Positions 1 through 10,664 are shown, counted from the first letter of the stretch. The stretch is DNA of 45,715 nucleotides from Chlorobiota bacterium (GCA_013151245.1 JAADIR010000077.1:1-45715), one strand, 5' to 3'. A program made the numbers and translations. The notes: generated by a model not told the origin, from the letters alone.

Positions 1-298
1 GTATTACAAGTTAAATCCTTCCCGATAAATGGAACATTCCGTTTTCGGAAAAACACCCCGACAAAAAGCATCGGGATAAATCGGGACAAGTTGTTTTTTA
101 TTGCCTGCCGCGTGTAATTGCTTTTTTATTACACAGCGGTAAAGAAATTTTGAAGATTAATTTAAGAATGAATGGATGATTGGATGAATGAAAAATTTAA
201 ATCGGTTGAATTGAAATAACTATTGTTATGCTCAAAATTCCAATTTTCCATTATCAATTTTCCATTATCAATTATCAATTGCGGTTTACCGCGATATG
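1..298 (+). repeat. Dispersed intergenic repeat R1, copy A
   Basis: This non-coding stretch matches the reverse complement of 25432-25698 almost throughout and part of 6461-6655. Shared landmarks, in order, are a GTATTACAAG-like start, a CCCGACAAAAAGCATCGGG hairpin segment, a 'GGTAAAGAAATTTTGAAGATT' region, ATGAATGGATGA-like stretches, AT-rich near-tandem TTTCCATTATCAA units, and a terminal GCGG-TTTA-CCGC hairpin at 281-292. An ATG lies 3 bases after that hairpin (296-298) and opens only a six-codon frame. The hairpin end faces the kinase gene starting at 330. Function is unknown; it could be a miniature element or a transcript-level structure. Confidence 0.8.
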
Positions 299-329
299 AG
301 TATTGTTTATTTATAAATTTAAATAATAT

Positions 330-2291
330 ATGAAATTATTTTTTCTTTATATTTTGTTTTCAATTTCACTCTTCGGACAGAATTCGGAAGACAATCTGCT
401 TACTTTAATATCCAAAGCCAATTCGGATATTGAAAAAATTGATTATTTCAATTCATTAACTTGGAATCTTAGGAGCAATCAACCGCAGAAGGCAATAAAA
501 TACGGCAACGAAGCAATTGCGCTTATCAAAAAAATTGACAAACCCGAACTGCTGGCAAAAACGTATAATTTTATTGGAGTTGTTTACAGAAATAAAGGCG
601 ATTTTTCCAATGCAATCAAATTCTACAATAAGGCGTTGGAAAATTCTCTGAAATATAAGGATTCAACCCAGATTGCATATTCTTACAACAACCTCGGCGG
701 AATATTCAAAATTCAAGGTAATTCTCCTCTCGCTCTTGATTATATGTTGAAGGCGTTAAAATATTTTGAGGCGACAAATAATAAAAGCGGCATCGGATTT
801 TGCACGATCAATATCGCAACGCTATACCGGCGCGAAGGAGATTTCGACGCCGCTCTTAAATATTTAGACAAATGTTTAAAAGTTAGAAGAGAAATAAATT
901 ACAAACATGGAATTTCGTTAGCCCTTTATCAGAAAGCTTTGCTCTTAAAACAAGAGGGAAATTATAAGGAAGCGCTTAAAGCATACGACGACGTATTAAA
1001 TCTCTTTAAAGAATTAAAGGACATAAAAGGCATTGCGGTTACGTATGAAGATAGAGGGGAAATTCTTATCGCTCTAAAAGATTATAAAAATGCAAAAGCG
1101 GATCTCTTAACTGCGGGAAAACTTGCCGAGCAGGTTGACGATAAGCAAACAAAAGCAAGAACTTCATACAAACTGGCGTATCTTGCCATTTTGGACAAAA
1201 ATGTAAAGGAAGCTTTTAATTACATAAAAAAAGGAAAGATTTTAGTAAATGAATTAAACGTTCCCTCCGCAAGGTTGGAAGAATTAAAATATGAAACACA
1301 GTTCTACGAATTATTGAAAGATTACAAGAAGTCGTTAGAGCTTTACAAAAAATATACTGCGCTAAAAGATTCAATTTACTCTATTGCAAACAAAGAAAAA
1401 GTCGCCAGTATTCAGGCTGCTTATAACAAAGAAAGAACGCAAGCGCTTAGAGAACAAGAAAATGCAAATCTCCGCAAAGAGCTTCAGATTAAGCAAACCC
1501 AAAGGTTTTACGGAATAATTGTTTTCATTTTAGTCATTCTGCTCATAATAATCATTCTTTGGAAATATAGAACGACAAGCAAACTTGCAGCCCAGCTTGA
1601 AGAAGCCATTGTAATTAAAGATAAATTCATGAAAATTCTTGCTCACGATTTAAGAAATCCAATTAATACTACGATGGGATTTTTAGAACTTTTAAGAACC
1701 GAGCATCGCAAGATGAATACCGAAGAAAGAGAAGAAATTATTGATCTTGCAAATAACTCTATCAAAAAAAATAATCTTCTGCTGGAAAACCTGCTGGAAT
1801 GGAATAAACATCAAAACAAAGACTATCAGCCTCAGATAAAACATTGGAAAATCAGCGACGTTTTCAACGAGACTGTTACCATCATGCAGCCGCTGGCGTC
1901 TGCAAAAAAAATAGCGCTATCATATAATTATAATTCCGAGTTTGTTTGCCGGTGCGACAAAAACATGGCGAGAACAATTCTTCGTAATCTTATTAACAAC
2001 GCTATTAAGTTCACCAACCAGGGCGGTAATATTTCCATTAGTTGTGAAGAGGAAGGAAGTTTTATTAAAGTTTCGGTCGCGGATAACGGTGTTGGAGTTT
2101 CCGAAGAATTTCAAGCAAATATTCTCAAAGGCACATTAAAATTCTCGACTAAAGGAACGCTTAACGAAACCGGTTCCGGCTTAGGACTCCTCCTCTGTAA
2201 AGAATATACCGAAATAAACGGCGGCTCAATTGGATTTTTCTCAGAAGTGAACGTCGGTTCAACATTCTGGTTCACACTGCCGAAAGTATAA
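330..2291 (+). CDS. TPR-containing sensor histidine kinase
   Basis: A 653-residue histidine kinase of a type common in Bacteroidota. Residues 1-16 form a signal peptide, about 35-385 are tandem tetratricopeptide repeats (for example the 'AKTYNFIGVVYRNKGDFSNAIKFYNKAL' region), a coiled segment and one membrane helix (about 395-415) follow, then a HisKA domain with phospho-acceptor His439 in ILAHDLRNPIN and a HATPase domain with N box (RNLINNAIKF), G1 (DNGVGV) and G2 (GSGLGL). The TPR region probably senses a periplasmic or membrane partner. No response regulator is adjacent, so it is an orphan kinase here. The ATG has no clear Shine-Dalgarno sequence and lies 38 bases after repeat R1. The ligand and target are unknown. 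Confidence 0.92.
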   Translation: MKLFFLYILFSISLFGQNSEDNLLTLISKANSDIEKIDYFNSLTWNLRSNQPQKAIKYGNEAIALIKKIDKPELLAKTYNFIGVVYRNKGDFSNAIKFYNKALENSLKYKDSTQIAYSYNNLGGIFKIQGNSPLALDYMLKALKYFEATNNKSGIGFCTINIATLYRREGDFDAALKYLDKCLKVRREINYKHGISLALYQKALLLKQEGNYKEALKAYDDVLNLFKELKDIKGIAVTYEDRGEILIALKDYKNAKADLLTAGKLAEQVDDKQTKARTSYKLAYLAILDKNVKEAFNYIKKGKILVNELNVPSARLEELKYETQFYELLKDYKKSLELYKKYTALKDSIYSIANKEKVASIQAAYNKERTQALREQENANLRKELQIKQTQRFYGIIVFILVILLIIIILWKYRTTSKLAAQLEEAIVIKDKFMKILAHDLRNPINTTMGFLELLRTEHRKMNTEEREEIIDLANNSIKKNNLLLENLLEWNKHQNKDYQPQIKHWKISDVFNETVTIMQPLASAKKIALSYNYNSEFVCRCDKNMARTILRNLINNAIKFTNQGGNISISCEEEGSFIKVSVADNGVGVSEEFQANILKGTLKFSTKGTLNETGSGLGLLLCKEYTEINGGSIGFFSEVNVGSTFWFTLPKV

Positions 2292-2310
2292 AAACCGGTT
2301 AATTTTTTAT

Positions 2311-2465
2311 TAGAGTTTCTGCAAAATAAGAAATTGTCATTTCGACCGGAGAGAGAAATCTTTTAATTTACGCAATAATCAAATGATTTCTCATCCAGAG
2401 GCTGCCGGATTCGAACTTGTCAGCCTCCGGCTGAATGACAGAACGTTTATTTTGCAGAAACTCTA
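2311..2465. repeat. MITE-like element R2 with 19-bp terminal inverted repeats
   Basis: Perfect 19-bp inverted ends, TAGAGTTTCTGCAAAATAA at 2311-2329 and its complement at 2447-2465, enclose about 155 bases with no coding capacity. Inside is a GAGAAATC/GATTTCTC pair, so the whole element can fold into a long hairpin. The right-hand 60 bases recur, reverse-complemented and with a few mismatches, at 19743-19808. The GTCATTTCGACCGGAGAG-type interior is reminiscent of dispersed repeats seen in Bacteroidota genomes. It occupies most of the 319-base gap between the kinase and groES. Confidence 0.75.
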
Positions 2466-2513
2466 TTAACAATTCCCCCCGCCTCCTAAAAAAAATTTGG
2501 AACATAAAATTAC

Positions 2514-2542
2514 TTGAATATGTAAAATCATTCGCTTATATT
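2514..2542 (+). promoter_or_regulatory. groESL promoter
   Basis: A -35-like TTGAAT (2514-2519) is separated by exactly 17 bases from a -10-like TATATT (2537-2542). The -10 overlaps the left end of the CIRCE operator, which suits repression by HrcA. Recognised by eye; the start site is not known. Confidence 0.7.
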
Positions 2543-2567
2543 AGCGCTCGTTATTTTAGAGCGCTAA
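2541..2567 (+). promoter_or_regulatory. CIRCE operator (HrcA-binding inverted repeat)
   Basis: TTAGCGCTC (2541-2549), nine spacer bases, GAGCGCTAA (2559-2567). This is a perfect 9-9-9 inverted repeat differing from the classic CIRCE sequence only by a symmetric A-to-G change in each arm. CIRCE is the known target of the HrcA repressor, which controls groESL and dnaK in many bacteria. It lies 43 bases before groES and overlaps the promoter -10 box. hrcA itself is not in this window. Confidence 0.93.
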
Positions 2568-2610
2568 CACAATTTAAATTTAATCTAAAAACCAAATATA
2601 TGGAGGAAAT

Positions 2611-2892
2611 ATGTCACAATTAAACATTCAACCTCTTGATGACAGAGTGCTGGTAGAGTTCATCGAAGAAGAAGCAAAAACTACAAGCGGAATTATTATT
2701 CCCGACACTGCAAAAGAAAAACCGAGAATGGGCAAAGTAGTTGCAGTTGGAACCGACGAAGATTTACAAGAACATATCAAAGAAGGCGACAAAATTCTTT
2801 TTGCAAAATACGGCGGCGAAGAGCTGACGTTTGACGGCGTTGAATATAAAATTATCCAGCGCAGCGATATTCTTGCCGTAATAAAAGACTAA
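2611..2892 (+). CDS. groES: Co-chaperonin GroES
   Basis: A 93-residue co-chaperonin, the normal family length. It forms the heptameric lid of the GroEL folding cage in the cytoplasm. Diagnostic features are the N-terminal PLDDRVLVE strand, the mobile loop around residues 20-32 ([13 protein letters not shown]) and the [19 protein letters not shown]-terminus. The ATG follows a strong TGGAGGA ribosome-binding site and a CIRCE operator. groEL follows after 42 bases with its own GGAGGA site, so the two form one heat-shock operon. Confidence 0.98.
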   Translation: MSQLNIQPLDDRVLVEFIEEEAKTTSGIIIPDTAKEKPRMGKVVAVGTDEDLQEHIKEGDKILFAKYGGEELTFDGVEYKIIQRSDILAVIKD

Positions 2893-2931
2893 TAATTGAA
2901 ATTTAAGCTTAAAATAATTTGGAGGATATAA

Positions 2932-4581
<1,650 letters not shown>

Positions 4582-4608
4582 TAGATTCCCCTCTTCTTCA
4601 ATAAAATT

Positions 4609-4635
4609 AAGGCGGCGCTTTGCCGCCTTTTTTAT
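4609..4635. terminator. Intrinsic terminator after groEL
   Basis: The stem AAGGCGGC (4609-4616) pairs with GCCGCCTT (4622-4629) around a five-base loop and is followed by a T-run. An A-rich stretch precedes it, so it may also stop transcripts from the convergent histidine kinase gene ending at 4773. Confidence 0.88.
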
Positions 4636-4772
4636 TTCCGGATGTTGATAATTTCCTTTATCATAACAATGCGCTATCAGCGTCATTAAGTAAACGACAT
4701 TAACCTGAAAGTCGGGGCTGGAAAGAATTTCCGCGTAACGCAATCTTTGGCTCATATTTATAAATCGGGGGA

Positions 4773-6260
4773 TCAATTATTAAACTTAACTCTGAAAAGC
4801 GAGCCTTGATTTTTTTTGCTTTCAACTTCAATTTCGGCGTTGTTCAGTTCGCAGTATTTTTGAACGAGCGCCAAGCCGATTCCGTTTCCTTCGTATTTGC
4901 GGGTATAGCCCATTTCTTCTTGCGTAAACGGCTGAAAAAGTTCGGAGAGATATTCTTCCGAAATGCCTATTCCCGTATCAATCACATCCACAACCAGCCT
5001 TCCTTTTTCGCAGCGGTAAAGTTTAATCGTAACTTTTCCTTTGTCGGTATATTTAATTGCATTCTCAACAAGTTGAGTGAAAATCTGCTCCACCGTATAT
5101 GAATCGGCGACGATCTCCGTATTTTCGGTTTCGATACTTATTTCAAGTTTCAATCCTCTGCTTTTTGCTTCTTTCTTGAAATATACCGCAATTTTTCCGA
5201 GAATATCCGCGTATAAATCTAATCGAACGGGAATTACTTCGTAAGTTCCAGCCTGTATTTCGGATAAGTTCAATAAAAGATCGACAGTTCGAATGATTCT
5301 ATACCCCGCTCTATTCACCAAACCGAACGATAATTTCGTTTCTTCGTCAACTTGGTCTTTCAAATCGTCTTCTATCAAAGACGTTAAGCTGAGTATTGCA
5401 TTGATCGGCGTGCGTATTTCGTGGGACATCTGAGCAAGAAAAATTGACTTGAGCTTGTCTGACTTCTCCGCTTTCTCCTTGGCGTCATAAAGTTCTACGG
5501 TTCTTTTTTTCACCCGCCGTTCCAGTTCTATGTTTGATAACTCAATACGTTCCCGTTCCAATTCAAGAAGGCGGTTGGTAAAAAATTCGCTTCTTCTGTA
5601 ATACTCAATAGCGTATCCCGCAATCATGCTGAACATAAGCGTTGAAATTAAAAAGAAATTATTTCCGATAAGCATAACAAGAGGAACATGACTATAAAAA
5701 ACAGCAACCGCTTCGTAAATTAAAACGGTTGTCATTGTGGAAAACGTTGCCCAAACAAAACGTAAGCCGACAAAAGTAAACGCAAAAATAAAAACCAGAA
5801 TAATGCCCGGATAGTACAACGAGTTGACATGAGGTCCGCCTATTGCCGTCATTGCAATTATCCCGGAGCCGACTATAATCATTATGAGCGCCAAATGCAG
5901 CTGCAGAAACCGCCGGGTTACGTCCGTAATAACTAAAACTGTACTAATTACAATCAAAGGAACAATTATTACCAACCGAATAAAAATGAAAGCGCCCGCA
6001 AAATCCGGCGTCAGAACCAAATCCAGAAATGAAAAGCCCGCATAAAACAACAACCCCAAAAAATGCGAAAAGATGGTTTGACTGCGAAGACTTCGTTTGA
6101 AAAAGACTTGAAACTCTTCTTCCAAAAAAGAATCTTTACCAATAAACTTCAAAGTGAACGGATGCAGCGCGGGCGCCGAACTGCCGTCCGGAGAACGCGC
6201 AAATAAAATCAGTTCGGCGACTTTCTTAATGTTTTTTTTATTGATAATTTGAGATATCAT
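4773..6260 (-). CDS. Multi-pass membrane sensor histidine kinase
   Basis: A 495-residue protein. After about 55 cytoplasmic residues there is an integral membrane sensor of six or so helices (about 60-225), a coiled-coil linker (about 228-268), a HisKA domain with phospho-acceptor His280 in AQMSHEIRTPINAI, and a HATPase domain with N box (QLVENAIKYT), DTGIGIS and NGIGLAL motifs. The membrane part is MASE-like in layout but I cannot name its family. No response regulator or receiver domain is adjacent. It converges on groEL. The ATG at 6260 has a GGAAG ribosome-binding site. The upstream 444 bases hold repeat copy B. Confidence 0.9.
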   Translation of the reverse strand: MISQIINKKNIKKVAELILFARSPDGSSAPALHPFTLKFIGKDSFLEEEFQVFFKRSLRSQTIFSHFLGLLFYAGFSFLDLVLTPDFAGAFIFIRLVIIVPLIVISTVLVITDVTRRFLQLHLALIMIIVGSGIIAMTAIGGPHVNSLYYPGIILVFIFAFTFVGLRFVWATFSTMTTVLIYEAVAVFYSHVPLVMLIGNNFFLISTLMFSMIAGYAIEYYRRSEFFTNRLLELERERIELSNIELERRVKKRTVELYDAKEKAEKSDKLKSIFLAQMSHEIRTPINAILSLTSLIEDDLKDQVDEETKLSFGLVNRAGYRIIRTVDLLLNLSEIQAGTYEVIPVRLDLYADILGKIAVYFKKEAKSRGLKLEISIETENTEIVADSYTVEQIFTQLVENAIKYTDKGKVTIKLYRCEKGRLVVDVIDTGIGISEEYLSELFQPFTQEEMGYTRKYEGNGIGLALVQKYCELNNAEIEVESKKNQGSLFRVKFNN

Positions 6261-6460
6261 CCATCTTCCGACCGATTATTTCTTTAAAGTAAAAATCCAC
6301 TTTCTAAGAAGGCGGCTTTGGATTGTCCTTAAAGGGCGCTTCATAGCTTCCCGTTATAAGCTAAAAGTAAAATGGTTTCAACTTTACATTTAATTCTTTC
6401 AAGTCATTCCCGATAAAAAACATCGGGACAAATAGTTTTTTGTAAGAAAATCTATTTGTC

Positions 6461-6655
6461 TTTATTCATAGCGCGGTAAACCGCAATTGATAATTGACAA
6501 TGGAAAATGGAAAATTGGAATTTTGAGCGTAACAATTAATGTTTCGGTTTGACTGATTGAATTTCTCATTCATTCCATCATCTATTCATTCATTCTTAAA
6601 TTAATCTTCGAAATTTCTTTACGAAAAAAACAAAGATTTTAATTGTAATACTATA
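6461..6655 (-). repeat. Dispersed intergenic repeat R1, copy B (internally deleted)
   Basis: It shares 27 identical bases with copy C at its hairpin end (6461-6487; GCGG-TAAA-CCGC at 6473-6484) and then the same AT-rich and CATTCATTC-rich core. It lacks most of the GC-richer half present in copies A and C, rejoining near TTGTAATACTATA (6643-6655). A separate fragment similar to that half, with CCCGATAAAAAACATCGGG, lies just outside at 6409-6427. Its hairpin end faces the kinase gene at 6260, though about 200 bases away. The reverse strand reads ATGAATAAAGACAAATAG just after the hairpin, a five-codon frame. No gene is seen in 6261-6704. Confidence 0.8.
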
Positions 6656-6692
6656 ATTCATAATTCACAATTCATAATTCACAATTCATAAT
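6656..6692. repeat. 14-bp tandem repeat, about 2.6 units
   Basis: The unit ATTCATAATTCACA occurs at 6656-6669 and 6670-6683, with a partial third copy to about 6692. It abuts repeat R1 copy B and lies between the convergent-side end of the symporter gene and the repeat. Simple AT-rich tandem repeat, no evident function. Confidence 0.8.
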
Positions 6693-6704
6693 CGCAGTTA
6701 AACA

Positions 6705-8495
6705 TCAAAGCATTTCAATTTTTCCCCAATTTTTATATAGGACAATTCCGCCCAATAACGCAACTGCGCCCGTTATAACGGCCGAAAGGATTTGCCCGTA
6801 TAAAAAATATCCCGATGAAAAAACTATTCCGTAAACCAAAAATGTTCCGGCAACCATACTTACTAATCCTCTTGCTAAATCTCCCTGCTTTGCGAGTTTA
6901 GTAATCGGGTCGTCTGTTTTCTTCGAAATTTCAACCACTTTATCCCATCCTCTTCCGCCCGGGCGAATGAGCTTATAAAAACCGATTAACGTTTTATTAT
7001 CGGTAGGTTTCGTAAAAAATGTAACCGCGAGCCAAATAATTGTCGTAATCGCCACGCCTACAATCAAACGAACATGGGATTCCATCGGCAAAAACCCGAG
7101 ATTTTCGTGAATCATTTCGAAGTAAACGGCAAGGACAAAAGAAACGACCATCCCCGCAATTTCCGTCATAGCGTTTATCCGCCACCAAAACCAGCGGAGG
7201 ATAAAAATCAATCCCGTTCCCGCGCCTATCTGTAGTAGTATGTGAAACGCCTGCAGCGCGTTCTGCAGAAACAATGCAATTGTTCCGGCGGCTAGCATCA
7301 ATACGACAGTTGAAATTCTGCCAACGGTAACGAGTTCTTTTTCGGTTGCCTCCGGTTTAATAAATCTCCGGTAAACGTCGTTAACAAGATACGACGAACC
7401 CCAATTTAACTGCGAAGCCATTGTTGACATGTAAGCCGCAATCAGAGAAGCCACTACAATTCCCATCACGCCCACCGGAAGGAAAGTAAGCATCGCGGGA
7501 TAAGCCAAATCGTCTTTCAAAATTGAAGGATCGATTTGCGGAAATTTGGACTGCAGCGTCGCCAAATCGGGATAAATAATTAATGAAGCCAACGCGACAA
7601 GAATCCAAGGCCACGGACGAATAGCGTAATGAGCGACATTGAAAAAAAGCGTTGCGCCCATCGCATGTTTCTCATTTTTCGCCGAAAGCATTCTCTGCAC
7701 AAGATAACCGCCGCCGCCCGGTTCCGCGCCCGGATACCAAACGCTCCACCACTGAACGGCAATGGGAATAATAAAAACAATAATCAGCGTCTGCGGATCG
7801 TCAAAATCGGGAAGCAGAGAAAGTTTGTCCGCAACGTTGGGATGCGAAAAGAGTCCGGTAAGTCCGCCCACTTCGGGAAGGTTAACCGCAACAACCGCCG
7901 CGGCAACCGCGCCGAACATAGCAAACGAAAATAAAAACAAATCCGTAAAAAGAACCGAACGAAGACCGCCCAAACCCGCGTATATTACCGTAATCAGCAG
8001 CGCAACCGAAATAGTTTCCAGCGGCGTTGTGTTCAAAAGAACGCTCCCGATTTTAATTGCCGCAAGCGAAACCGTCGCCATAATCATCACATTGAAGAAG
8101 AATCCGAGATAAATCGCTCTGAAAGCGCGCAGAAAAGCCGCGCTCTTTCCGCTGTAACGTATCTCATAAAATTCGATGTCGGTCATAACGCTTGAACGAC
8201 GCCACAATTTCGTATAAACAAAAACCGTCAGCATTCCGGTAAGCAGAAACGCCCACCAAAGCCAGTTGCCCGAAACGCCGTAATTACGCACAAGATCGGT
8301 AACAAGGTTCGGCGTGTCCGTTGAAAATGTTGTGGCAACCATTGAAATACCCAACAGCCAGAACGGCATACTTCGCCCTGAAAGGAAAAAATCCGCGGAC
8401 GTATCGCCTACCTTTCTCGAGGCGATAATCCCTATTGCTAAAATAATTACAAAAAAGACGCCGATAATAACCCAATCGATTCCAGCTAACAGCAT
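6705..8495 (-). CDS. Sodium:solute symporter (SSS family), probable sugar uptake
   Basis: A 596-residue inner-membrane transporter with about 14 hydrophobic helices. The N-terminus (IDWVIIGVFFVIILAIGI...SADFFLSGRSMPFWLLGISMVATTFSTDTP) is characteristic of the SSS family, which couples Na+ entry to uptake of sugars, sialic acid or other solutes. It is the last gene of a tight minus-strand operon: it begins 2 bases after the stop codon of the kinase gene, with a GGAGAA site inside that gene's end. The kinase and nucleotidyltransferase upstream suggest that the substrate is a hexose or N-acetylhexosamine. The exact substrate cannot be read from the sequence. Confidence 0.9.
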   Translation of the reverse strand: MLLAGIDWVIIGVFFVIILAIGIIASRKVGDTSADFFLSGRSMPFWLLGISMVATTFSTDTPNLVTDLVRNYGVSGNWLWWAFLLTGMLTVFVYTKLWRRSSVMTDIEFYEIRYSGKSAAFLRAFRAIYLGFFFNVMIMATVSLAAIKIGSVLLNTTPLETISVALLITVIYAGLGGLRSVLFTDLFLFSFAMFGAVAAAVVAVNLPEVGGLTGLFSHPNVADKLSLLPDFDDPQTLIIVFIIPIAVQWWSVWYPGAEPGGGGYLVQRMLSAKNEKHAMGATLFFNVAHYAIRPWPWILVALASLIIYPDLATLQSKFPQIDPSILKDDLAYPAMLTFLPVGVMGIVVASLIAAYMSTMASQLNWGSSYLVNDVYRRFIKPEATEKELVTVGRISTVVLMLAAGTIALFLQNALQAFHILLQIGAGTGLIFILRWFWWRINAMTEIAGMVVSFVLAVYFEMIHENLGFLPMESHVRLIVGVAITTIIWLAVTFFTKPTDNKTLIGFYKLIRPGGRGWDKVVEISKKTDDPITKLAKQGDLARGLVSMVAGTFLVYGIVFSSGYFLYGQILSAVITGAVALLGGIVLYKNWGKIEML

Positions 8496-8497
8496 AG

Positions 8498-9613
8498 TTA
8501 TTCTCCGTTGTTTGAAATTTTATTAACTATTCGTTCCATTTCGGTTTTTTGTTTTTGCACGCTTTTGAGCAAAGCAAATTGATTTTTCGTTCTGTCAAGA
8601 TTATGTTCTTGATAATCTGTTTTGTAATAAACGTCGCCTTCCAAATAATCGGTTAGAAATCTTATTGCCTGCTCGTAAATAATAAGCTCCGCGCCGTAAA
8701 CGAGATTTTCAATTTCATCGTTTGTTAAAACTCCGTTCAATTCTTCCAGATATCCTTTAACGAGCGCTTCAAAGATTTTAATATTCATAAAAACTATCGA
8801 AAGGTCTGTTTCATCTTCGGCTGCCGCGCACGTTGACGTTCGCACCATATCGCCGAAATCGAAGAGCGCGGTTCCCGACATAACGGTATCCAAATCAATC
8901 ACGCAAACGGCTTGATTCGTGTCTTCGTCAAATAATACGTTATTTATTTTCGTGTCGTTATGCGTAAGCCGCAGAGGAATTGTTTTATCCTCTAAAAGTT
9001 TTTTTATTTTGGAAGGAAGATGTTCATTTCTCAGCGCAAAAGCAATTTCTTTTTTAGCCGAAGAATTTCTGTTTGCCGGATTCTTTTCAATTATATCAAC
9101 TAATCTTTCAAATCGTTTCATTGTGTTGTGAAAATCGGGGATTGAGGGTTTGAACTTTTCATAATCCGCGTCAATAACAAGTTTCTGAAATCCGCCGAAT
9201 GCTTTTGCCGCTTGGTAAGCGTGCTCTTCGGTTTCCACAAAATCAATCGTGTATATTTTTTTGCAAAACGGCATCGCGCACCAAAAGCCGCCGCTTTCAT
9301 CGCGAATGTAAAATTTGCCGTCGCCGCTCTCAACAAGCGACGCCGTTCTCTCAATCAGCTCCTCTCGCCCGTTTTCTCTCAAACGTTCTTTTATGTAATC
9401 CAGAACCATGCGCGTATTTTCTATTACGATCTCCGGTCGCTTAAATACGTATCCGTTTATTCTTCTCAGAATATATCTGTTTTCGGATTCTTCCGTTCTG
9501 CAAATCGCTAAAAACGTATCGTTGATATGCCCCGAACCGTAACGCGAAATGCTTTCCAACTTTCCTTTTAACTTAAATCTTGCGGCTACTTTAAATATTT
9601 CTTCATTATTCAT
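8498..9613 (-). CDS. Sugar-1-kinase of the aminoglycoside phosphotransferase fold (NahK-like)
   Basis: A 371-residue cytoplasmic kinase. The N-terminal lobe has a Gly-rich segment (YGSGHINDTF, about 25-34) and the RYILRRINGYVF strand typical of N-acetylhexosamine 1-kinases. The catalytic loop is H218-ND-TKINN and the metal-binding motif is IDLDT (about 239-243). The family phosphorylates a sugar at C1 with ATP. I chose the ATG at 9613 because it forms a classic ATGA overlap with the upstream nucleotidyltransferase stop; an in-frame TTG two codons earlier (9619) is possible. It sits between the nucleotidyltransferase and the symporter, which fits uptake, 1-phosphorylation and nucleotide activation. 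Substrate not proven. Confidence 0.8.
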   Translation of the reverse strand: MNNEEIFKVAARFKLKGKLESISRYGSGHINDTFLAICRTEESENRYILRRINGYVFKRPEIVIENTRMVLDYIKERLRENGREELIERTASLVESGDGKFYIRDESGGFWCAMPFCKKIYTIDFVETEEHAYQAAKAFGGFQKLVIDADYEKFKPSIPDFHNTMKRFERLVDIIEKNPANRNSSAKKEIAFALRNEHLPSKIKKLLEDKTIPLRLTHNDTKINNVLFDEDTNQAVCVIDLDTVMSGTALFDFGDMVRTSTCAAAEDETDLSIVFMNIKIFEALVKGYLEELNGVLTNDEIENLVYGAELIIYEQAIRFLTDYLEGDVYYKTDYQEHNLDRTKNQFALLKSVQKQKTEMERIVNKISNNGE

Positions 9614-10521
9614 CGCCAAAGTTTATCCGGATATTTTTTTTCTTTAATTAGTTTACTGATTTTCTCCTTTGCGCTCGCCTTATCCTCTTTGTATGTAAGT
9701 CCGAACCATTTTTCCGCCGAAGGGAGAACTTTAACTTGCGTTTTGTTTTCCGCAATAAGATTGTTAACTACAAAAGGAAGATAGAATTCCGCTTTCAGAT
9801 TGTCGGCGTTTTCTTTTAAGAATTTTTTAAAATATTCTTCCAAGCGTTCGAAAATATCCGGAGTGAAAAAGAACATATTCATCGAAACAATTTCATTCCC
9901 GCTCAGGATACGCTTTTCGCCGTCTTCATCCTCAAAGAAAATTTTTCCTTTTTCCCGTTTAATACGAGTTCTCTCGGCGATTGTTTTTAAAAAACCGTTT
10001 TCGTCAACGCCGCAGATTCCGCGAGATACAAAACCGAAATCGGACAATGTTTGATTAAGTTTATACCCAACCAAAGCAAAACGCGATTCTTTTTCTTTGG
10101 TCTTCGTAAAAAAATCGACGGCGGTTTGGTATGATTTTCTTCCGTAAAAATCATCCGCGTTAATAACTATGAAAGGTTCGTTGATTGCGGAAGACGCAGT
10201 CAAAACGGCGTGCCCCGTTCCCCACGGCTTTTGCCGCTTATGCGAATAATTTAATCCGCCGGGAACGTTTCCGATTTCTTGAAAAACATATTCCGTTTTA
10301 ATTTCGGATGGGAGTTTATCGAGGATCTCTTTGTTAAATTCTTCTTCAATATTTTTTCTGATAACAAAAACTACTTTTCTAATTCCCGCGGCGTAAGCGT
10401 CATAAATAGAATAATCAATAATTGTTTCGCCGAATTTCCCGAGAGCGTCCATTTGCTTTACGCCGCCGTACCGCGCCCCGAGTCCGGCTGCTAAGATTAA
10501 TAACGTGGGAGAATTTGCCAA
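9610..10521 (-). CDS. Sugar nucleotidyltransferase (NTP_transferase family)
   Basis: A 303-residue enzyme that should join a sugar 1-phosphate and a nucleoside triphosphate to give an NDP-sugar. The N-terminal signature is LAAGLGARYGGVKQMDALG (about residues 8-26), with the metal-binding VINADDFYGR near residue 120. It starts with TTG (RC of 10519-10521); no nearby in-frame ATG fits and only a weak GGGT site precedes it. Its stop overlaps the kinase ATG by four bases, so the two are translationally coupled. With a C1 kinase next to it, a UDP-HexNAc or UDP-hexose route is plausible; the sugar and base are inferred. Confidence 0.83.
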   Translation of the reverse strand: MANSPTLLILAAGLGARYGGVKQMDALGKFGETIIDYSIYDAYAAGIRKVVFVIRKNIEEEFNKEILDKLPSEIKTEYVFQEIGNVPGGLNYSHKRQKPWGTGHAVLTASSAINEPFIVINADDFYGRKSYQTAVDFFTKTKEKESRFALVGYKLNQTLSDFGFVSRGICGVDENGFLKTIAERTRIKREKGKIFFEDEDGEKRILSGNEIVSMNMFFFTPDIFERLEEYFKKFLKENADNLKAEFYLPFVVNNLIAENKTQVKVLPSAEKWFGLTYKEDKASAKEKISKLIKEKKYPDKLWR

Positions 10522-10664
10522 TATTTACCCGTACTATGAAATAAATAATATTAAGAATTGTTCGGCTGCAAAATAATAAAATAAATTTTTAATTATTAGA
10601 AAACCGGCGAGTAATAAAACCTACAACAATTATCTCGCGGAAATTCATTTAAACATAAAATTAT

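Noticed and set aside
2435-2623. 62-codon plus-strand frame running into groES
   Set aside because: It spans the R2 repeat end, the promoter and CIRCE, and overlaps groES in another frame.
6656-6692. Short direct repeats as a CRISPR array
   Set aside because: Units are 14 bp, directly adjacent with no spacers, and no cas gene is present in the window.
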